Origin: Ruminococcus sp.
Lineage (GTDB): Bacteria > Bacillota > Clostridia > Oscillospirales > Ruminococcaceae
Length of the DNA: 64,000 nt
Reading direction: 5' to 3'
Assembly: GCF_017464355.1 (NCBI RefSeq)
Contig: NZ_JAFUAG010000029.1
Span: forward strand, 1 to 64,000
Shown here: piece after piece, positions 59,704 through 64,000 of the stretch
Layout: every line of letters starts with the position of its first letter
Position numbering within the stretch: position 1 is the stretch's first letter
Notes under the pieces: generated by a model
Databases searched by the model: none
What the model was told of the DNA's origin: nothing
The model's input: only the letters and a program-made list of their open reading frames with translations
Translations under genes and position numbers: made by a program

Positions 59704-60993
59704 TTACTTGGTGGGCACCAGCTTGTCCTTGCCGCCCATGTACATTCTCAGGGGTTCGGGGATAGATACTGTGCCGTCGCCGTTGAGGTTGTTCTCCAGG
59801 AAAGCTATGAGCATTCTGGGGGGTGCAACAACGGTGTTGTTCAAGGTATGTGCGAAGTACTTGCTGCCGTCCTCGCCCTTGACTCTTATCTGGAGCCTTC
59901 TTGCCTGAGCGTCGCCCAGGTTGGAGCAGGAACCTACCTCGAAATACTTCTTCTGTCTGGGGCTCCATGCCTCGACGTCGCAGCTCTTCACCTTAAGGTC
60001 AGCCAGGTCGCCCGAACAGCACTCCAGTGTTCTTACGGGGATATCCAGCGAACGGAAGAAGTCTACAGAGTTCTGCCACAGCTTGTCATACCATGCCTTG
60101 CTGTCCTCAGGCTTGCAGACAACTATCATCTCCTGCTTCTCGAACTGGTGTATACGGTATACACCTCTCTCCTCGATACCGTGAGCGCCTACCTCTTTAC
60201 GGAAGCAGGGCGAATAGCTGGTCAGGGTCTGGGGCAGCTGTGCCTCAGGCAGGGTGGTCTTTATGAACTTGCCTATCATCGAATGCTCGGAGGTGCCTAT
60301 CAGGTACAGGTCCTCGCCCTCGATCTTGTACATCATGTTCTCCATCTCAGCGAAGCTCATAACGCCTGTAACAACGCTGGATCTTATCATGAAAGGAGGA
60401 ACATAGTAGGTAAAGCCCCTGTCTATCATGAAATCTCTTGCATAGGAAAGTATAGCCGAATGCAGTCTTGCGATATCGCCCTTAAGATAGTAGAAGCCGT
60501 TGCCCGAGGTCTCTCTTGCGGCGTCCAGGTCAATGCCGTCGAAGGTCTCCATTATATCAACGTGGTAGGGCACCTCAAAATCAGGCACCACAGGCTCACC
60601 GAACTTTTCTATCTCAACATTCTCGCTGTCGTCCTTGCCTATGGGCACGCTCTCGTCGATGATGTTGGGTATCACCAGCATTCTCTCTCTGATCTTGCCT
60701 TCCAGCTCTTCTTCCTTTACTTCAAGGTCAGCCAGCTCCTGAGCCATAGCTGTTACCTCAGCCTTTACCTTTTCAGCCTCTTCCTTCTGACCCTTGCCCA
60801 TGAGAGCGCCTATCTGCTTGCTCTTTACATTTCTCTGGTTTCTCAGCTCGTCAGCTCTTGTCCTGGCAGCCCTGTACTCCTTATCGAACTCAGCTACCTC
60901 GTCCACCAGCACCAGCTTTTCGTCCTGGAACTTCTTGCGTATATTCTCCTTGACCAGTTCAGGCTCTGTTCTAATCAGCTTGATATCTATCAT
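59704..60993 (-). CDS. serS: seryl-tRNA synthetase
   Basis: 429 aa. The N-terminal coiled-coil arm that grips the tRNA long variable arm lies at about 30-105. The class II core has TSEHSMIG, motif 2 FRKEVGAHGIEERGVYRIHQFEKQEMIV and motif 3 NTVVAPPRMLIAFLENN. Normal length. It has its own promoter and terminator. The short leader (about 42 nt) leaves no room for a T-box. Confidence 0.98.
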   Translation of the reverse strand: MIDIKLIRTEPELVKENIRKKFQDEKLVLVDEVAEFDKEYRAARTRADELRNQRNVKSKQIGALMGKGQKEEAEKVKAEVTAMAQELADLEVKEEELEGKIRERMLVIPNIIDESVPIGKDDSENVEIEKFGEPVVPDFEVPYHVDIMETFDGIDLDAARETSGNGFYYLKGDIARLHSAILSYARDFMIDRGFTYYVPPFMIRSSVVTGVMSFAEMENMMYKIEGEDLYLIGTSEHSMIGKFIKTTLPEAQLPQTLTSYSPCFRKEVGAHGIEERGVYRIHQFEKQEMIVVCKPEDSKAWYDKLWQNSVDFFRSLDIPVRTLECCSGDLADLKVKSCDVEAWSPRQKKYFEVGSCSNLGDAQARRLQIRVKGEDGSKYFAHTLNNTVVAPPRMLIAFLENNLNGDGTVSIPEPLRMYMGGKDKLVPTK

Positions 60994-61041
60994 AGTTATT
61001 ACTCCTTACATGGGGCGAAAGCCCGTAATTTATCAACTTAT

Positions 61042-61070
61042 AGTGTAACATTTCTTGCAGGGTTTGTCAA
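61042..61070 (-). promoter_or_regulatory. promoter of serS
   Basis: Minus-strand TTGACA (61065-61070), 17 bp, TACACT (61042-61047). Confidence 0.75.
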
Positions 61071-61107
61071 GCCCCGAGGAGCCCCCGCGGCAAAAATATG
61101 GTATTGA

Positions 61108-61136
61108 TTGACAACGGCACGAAAGTGTTGTAAAAT
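61108..61136 (+). promoter_or_regulatory. promoter of fruK
   Basis: TTGACA (61108-61113), 17 bp, TAAAAT (61131-61136). Back to back with the serS promoter. Confidence 0.8.
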
Positions 61137-61171
61137 TATAGCAGTATATTTTTTCGGGAGGATATGATGAT

Positions 61172-62122
61172 ATGGTATACACAGTTACCTTCAACCCCGC
61201 CATTGACTATGTGGTACACACAGACGAGATGAAGCTGGGGGAGATAAACCGTGCCGACAGGGAGATGATGTTCTTCGGGGGCAAGGGCATAAACGTTTCG
61301 GTCATGCTGGAGCGCATGGGCATAAAGTCCGTGGCGCTGGGCTTTACCGCAGGCTTCACGGGGGAGGCCATCGAAAAGGGTGTTGAAGCCCTCGGGGTGG
61401 GAGCTGATTTCATCAGGCTTGAAAAGGGAAATTCCCGCATAAACGTGAAGATAAAATCGGGGCAGGAGACCGAGCTGAACGGTCAGGGACCCGATATAGA
61501 CAGCGTTTCCCTTGAAAAGCTGTTTGCAAAGCTTGACAGGCTGACCGAGGGGGACACCCTTATCCTTGCGGGCAGCATACCGAAAACTCTGCCCGCGGAC
61601 ATTTACGAGAAGATACTCAAAAGGCTTCAGGGCAGGGGCATACGCTTTGTGGTGGACGCCGCAGGGGCTCTGCTGCTGAACGTGCTGAAATACCGGCCTT
61701 TCCTGATAAAGCCCAATAATATCGAGCTGGGCGAGATGTTCGGGGCAAAGCTTGAAGGTCTTGCAGACATTGAAAAATATGCAAAAAAATTGCAGGAAAT
61801 GGGTGCTGCCAACGTGCTTGTTTCCATGGCTGGGGACGGTGCTTTCCTGCTGGACGAAAACGGCCGTACCTACAGCTGCGGTGTATGCGAGGGTGTGGTG
61901 AAAAATTCCGTGGGCGCAGGAGATTCCATGGTGGCAGGCTTTATGGCCAGCGTCATCATGCAGGAGAATTGGGACAGCGCCATACCCGTGAACTACAGAG
62001 ATGCCCTGATCGAGGGCACAGCTGCGGGGGGCGCCACGGCATTCTCCGATGACCTCGGCAAAAAGAAAGACATCGACAGGCTGAGAGATCAGCTGTACAG
62101 GCAGATGGAAAAAGAGAACTGA
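61172..62122 (+). CDS. fruK: 1-phosphofructokinase, PfkB family
   Basis: 316 aa. TVTFNPAIDYVV is the hexose-phosphate-kinase N-terminus, FGGKGINVSVMLERMG the substrate-binding segment, and NSVGAGDSMVAGF the ATP site with the catalytic aspartate. Typical for FruK or tagatose-6-phosphate kinase LacC, which cannot be told apart by eye. The ATG at 61172 is 9 bases after GGGAGGA; two closer ATGs are out of frame. No fruA/fruB transport gene is adjacent; the next gene begins 1 base later. Confidence 0.9.
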   Translation: MVYTVTFNPAIDYVVHTDEMKLGEINRADREMMFFGGKGINVSVMLERMGIKSVALGFTAGFTGEAIEKGVEALGVGADFIRLEKGNSRINVKIKSGQETELNGQGPDIDSVSLEKLFAKLDRLTEGDTLILAGSIPKTLPADIYEKILKRLQGRGIRFVVDAAGALLLNVLKYRPFLIKPNNIELGEMFGAKLEGLADIEKYAKKLQEMGAANVLVSMAGDGAFLLDENGRTYSCGVCEGVVKNSVGAGDSMVAGFMASVIMQENWDSAIPVNYRDALIEGTAAGGATAFSDDLGKKKDIDRLRDQLYRQMEKEN

Positions 62123-62123
62123 T

Positions 62124-63413
62124 ATGTCACTGAAAAACAAAAAGCGGGATATGACCCCCTTTGATATGAAGCGCAGGCCTGTGAAACAGAATATCTTCCT
62201 GACCCCGCTGCTGTGGGCTGTATCATACATACTCACAAGAAAACAGGGGCTCAGGAAAGTCAGCCGTATCAGAATGAAAGGCCTTGAGCCGCCCTATCTG
62301 GTCTTTGCCACCCATCAGGGCTTTTCGGATTACTACATTGCCCCGCGGGCGCTGTTCCCGCACAGGGCGAACTATATCTCTGATATGGAGGGCTTTGCCG
62401 CTTTCGGGAACTGGCTTTACCGTCGGGGGGGCTGCATTGGCAAGCGCAGGTACGTCGCTGATACGGCAGTGCTAAACAATGTGAAATATGCTCTCTTCAC
62501 CCTGAAACAGCCTGTGGTCATCTTCCCCGAATCACGGCACTGCGATGCAGGTGTTACCTCCTGCATATCCAATGACATAGGCAGGCTGGCAAAGCATTTC
62601 GGGTTGCCCGTGGCGGTCATATCGGCTCACGGCAGCTACCTTGCAAACCCTTTCTGGGACGAAGCCCATGAACGCAGGTCGAAGATATCCGCTGAGATAG
62701 AACAGGTCTTCACCGCCGAGGAAGTTAAGCGCACCTCCGCCGAGGTGATACAGGCGGAGATAGAAAAACGTCTTAAGTACGATGAGTACAGCTATCAGCT
62801 GCAAGAGCATATCTCCATAAATTACCCCAAAAGGGCGGAGGGGCTGCAGCTTCCCCTTTATAAATGTATCAGCTGCAAAGCCGAGGGCAGCATGGCCGCC
62901 GCAGGGACGAAGCTTTCCTGCCGGGCCTGCGGAAAGACTTGGGAGATGACCGAATACGGACAGCTCAGAGAACAGGAAAGCGGGAAGCTTCTGCACATAC
63001 CCGACTGGTACAGGTGGGAACGCAGGGAGACCGAAAAGGAGATAGAGGCGGACGGATATCTTGCCGACAACATCGTCACGGTGGAAGCCCTGCCCAACGA
63101 GAAAGGCTTTGTTCCACTGGGGAAAGGCAGGCTTGAACACAGCAGCGGGGGATATGTGCTTTACCTCGATGACACGGAACAGCAGGCCGTAAGAAATTCT
63201 CCCGACAGCTTTCCCGTAAGGGTAAAGGCAGAGAACCTTGTTTCTGCCCAGACGGAATACAACTATCGGGGCAGGGGTAAATGCATTGTGCTTTCCACCA
63301 AAAACTGCTGCTACTACTGCTACGGCAGCGAGCCTGACTTTATTGTGACAAAGCAGGAATTCGCCCAGGAATATTTTTACAGAAAAAACAAACTCAACAA
63401 GAAAGAGGTGTAA
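62124..63413 (+). CDS. PlsC-like acyltransferase with C-terminal zinc ribbon
   Basis: 429 aa. The N-terminal half (about 50-200) has acyltransferase motif I as HQGFSD in FATHQGFSDYY (HX4D) and motif III as IFPESRHCD, as in 1-acylglycerol-3-phosphate acyltransferases. A helical segment leads to a zinc ribbon at about 248-275 (CISCKAEGSM...CRACGKTW), then a C-terminal beta-rich domain ending with CCYYCYGSEPDF. The zinc ribbon is not normal for PlsC. Acyl acceptor unknown. It starts 1 base after fruK and is followed 2 bases later by the next gene. Confidence 0.87.
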   Translation: MSLKNKKRDMTPFDMKRRPVKQNIFLTPLLWAVSYILTRKQGLRKVSRIRMKGLEPPYLVFATHQGFSDYYIAPRALFPHRANYISDMEGFAAFGNWLYRRGGCIGKRRYVADTAVLNNVKYALFTLKQPVVIFPESRHCDAGVTSCISNDIGRLAKHFGLPVAVISAHGSYLANPFWDEAHERRSKISAEIEQVFTAEEVKRTSAEVIQAEIEKRLKYDEYSYQLQEHISINYPKRAEGLQLPLYKCISCKAEGSMAAAGTKLSCRACGKTWEMTEYGQLREQESGKLLHIPDWYRWERRETEKEIEADGYLADNIVTVEALPNEKGFVPLGKGRLEHSSGGYVLYLDDTEQQAVRNSPDSFPVRVKAENLVSAQTEYNYRGRGKCIVLSTKNCCYYCYGSEPDFIVTKQEFAQEYFYRKNKLNKKEV

Positions 63414-63415
63414 CC

Positions 63416-64000
63416 ATGCCACTTAGATTTTTCGGCAGGGGCTCAGCCTTTGCAGACAACCATAATTCAGCCTTTTTTATCAGTGACGGCGACCTTGTCA
63501 TCATCGACTGCCCCGCTTCGGCCTTTCAGGCTGTCAAGAAAATGGACTGGGAGAAATTCGGCAAAATTTACATACTTGTCACCCACACCCACGGCGACCA
63601 TGCAGGCGGAGTGGGCATGATGCTGCAGTTCGTGTGGTTTGCAAGCGGAATGAAAAAACGGGCTGTCATAGTCGCACCCTCGGAGGAAGTACGGGCGGAT
63701 CTGGAACTTCTGCTCAACAGGATAGAGGGCTGCGAGCCTGAATGGTACGAGCTGACCACCGCTGAAAAGCTTGAAAAAAGCTGGCTGACAAAGGCAGTAC
63801 CCACTGTCCATGCAAGCACCCTTGCGGGAAAATGCTTCGGCTATCAGCTGAATGTGGACGGCAAAAATGTGGTCTATACAGGTGATACCGCCACACTGGC
63901 ACCTTTCCTGCCCCTGCTTTTGGAAGACACCGTGCTTTACACCGAAGCCGCAACTTTCAGGAGCAGTGTTCACCTTTATCTGGAAGATGTTCTGCCCACA
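63416..64000 (+). CDS. metallo-beta-lactamase-fold hydrolase, 3' end missing
   Basis: 195 codons are visible with no stop; the gene runs off the window. It starts MPLRFFGRGSAFADNHNSAFF and has the zinc-binding THTHGDHAGG at about 56-65. YTGDTATLAPFLPLL follows near 160, the aspartate position in RNase Z-like and other hydrolase members of this superfamily. It begins 2 bases after the acyltransferase stop. The substrate cannot be told; the DNSAF-type start and spacing resemble MBL hydrolases of the ribonuclease Z group. Confidence 0.85.
   Translation, partial: MPLRFFGRGSAFADNHNSAFFISDGDLVIIDCPASAFQAVKKMDWEKFGKIYILVTHTHGDHAGGVGMMLQFVWFASGMKKRAVIVAPSEEVRADLELLLNRIEGCEPEWYELTTAEKLEKSWLTKAVPTVHASTLAGKCFGYQLNVDGKNVVYTGDTATLAPFLPLLLEDTVLYTEAATFRSSVHLYLEDVLPT

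Noticed and set aside
60994-61041. T-box riboswitch upstream of serS
   Set aside because: The promoter at 61042-61070 leaves only about 42 nt of leader, too short for a T-box.

Overview
The window looks like chromosomal DNA from a gut or rumen Ruminococcus close to R. albus (Clostridia, Oscillospirales). The evidence is two secreted proteins ending in type I dockerins, a lipoprotein GH74 xyloglucanase beside a GH130 mannoside phosphorylase, a pyruvate:ferredoxin oxidoreductase, a ribosomal superoperon in Firmicutes order, and clear sigma-A promoters (TTGACA-17-TATAAT) with AGGAGG ribosome binding sites. The species assignment is an inference from gene content.

Left part (1-14.7 kb, mostly + strand). 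A good promoter near 172-200 starts a run of pdxY-like kinase, trmL, four tandem paralogous two-helix membrane proteins, a DegV protein and an unknown membrane protein, ending at a terminator near 5530. A small four-helix-type protein lies on the opposite strand. Then come two dockerin proteins that share an unrecognised module, and a glycolytic group: tpiA, a membrane protein, gpmA and gpmI. The last two are non-homologous phosphoglycerate mutases lying side by side.

Middle (14.7-31.3 kb, - strand). This is the complete S10-spc-alpha ribosomal superoperon, rpsJ to rplQ, with secY, adk, map, a KOW protein, infA, rpmJ and rpoA. It has a promoter at 31228-31256, a leader of about 480 nt, and a terminator at 14752-14783. 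Several spacers inside it are long and foldable, chiefly 243 nt ahead of rplB and the two spacers flanking rpsD.

31.3-48.5 kb. An XRE-family membrane regulator is followed by nifJ, then the divergent GH130/GH74 pair, with catabolite-type palindromes in the GH130/GH74 region and in the nifJ leader. GH74 and rqcH converge on a roughly 350-bp near-perfect inverted repeat that includes both stop codons. The operon tatD, GT2 glycosyltransferase, SseB-domain protein, Nudix hydrolase, rqcH follows, then an ECF sigma factor with a membrane protein carrying two PASTA domains, probably its anti-sigma factor.

48.4-64 kb. A cation diffusion facilitator (Mn-type motifs) is followed by two proteins built from one and two copies of the same unknown module. 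Next is a divIC/S1/DUF4321-like/lipoprotein operon, an intracellular-looking CE2 esterase, mnmE, a repeat-containing membrane protein, mnmG and serS. On the + strand, fruK, a PlsC-like acyltransferase with a zinc ribbon, and a metallo-beta-lactamase-fold protein run off the end. No tRNA, rRNA, CRISPR array, phage or transposase gene was seen. All sequence calls were made by eye, without alignments or folding software.
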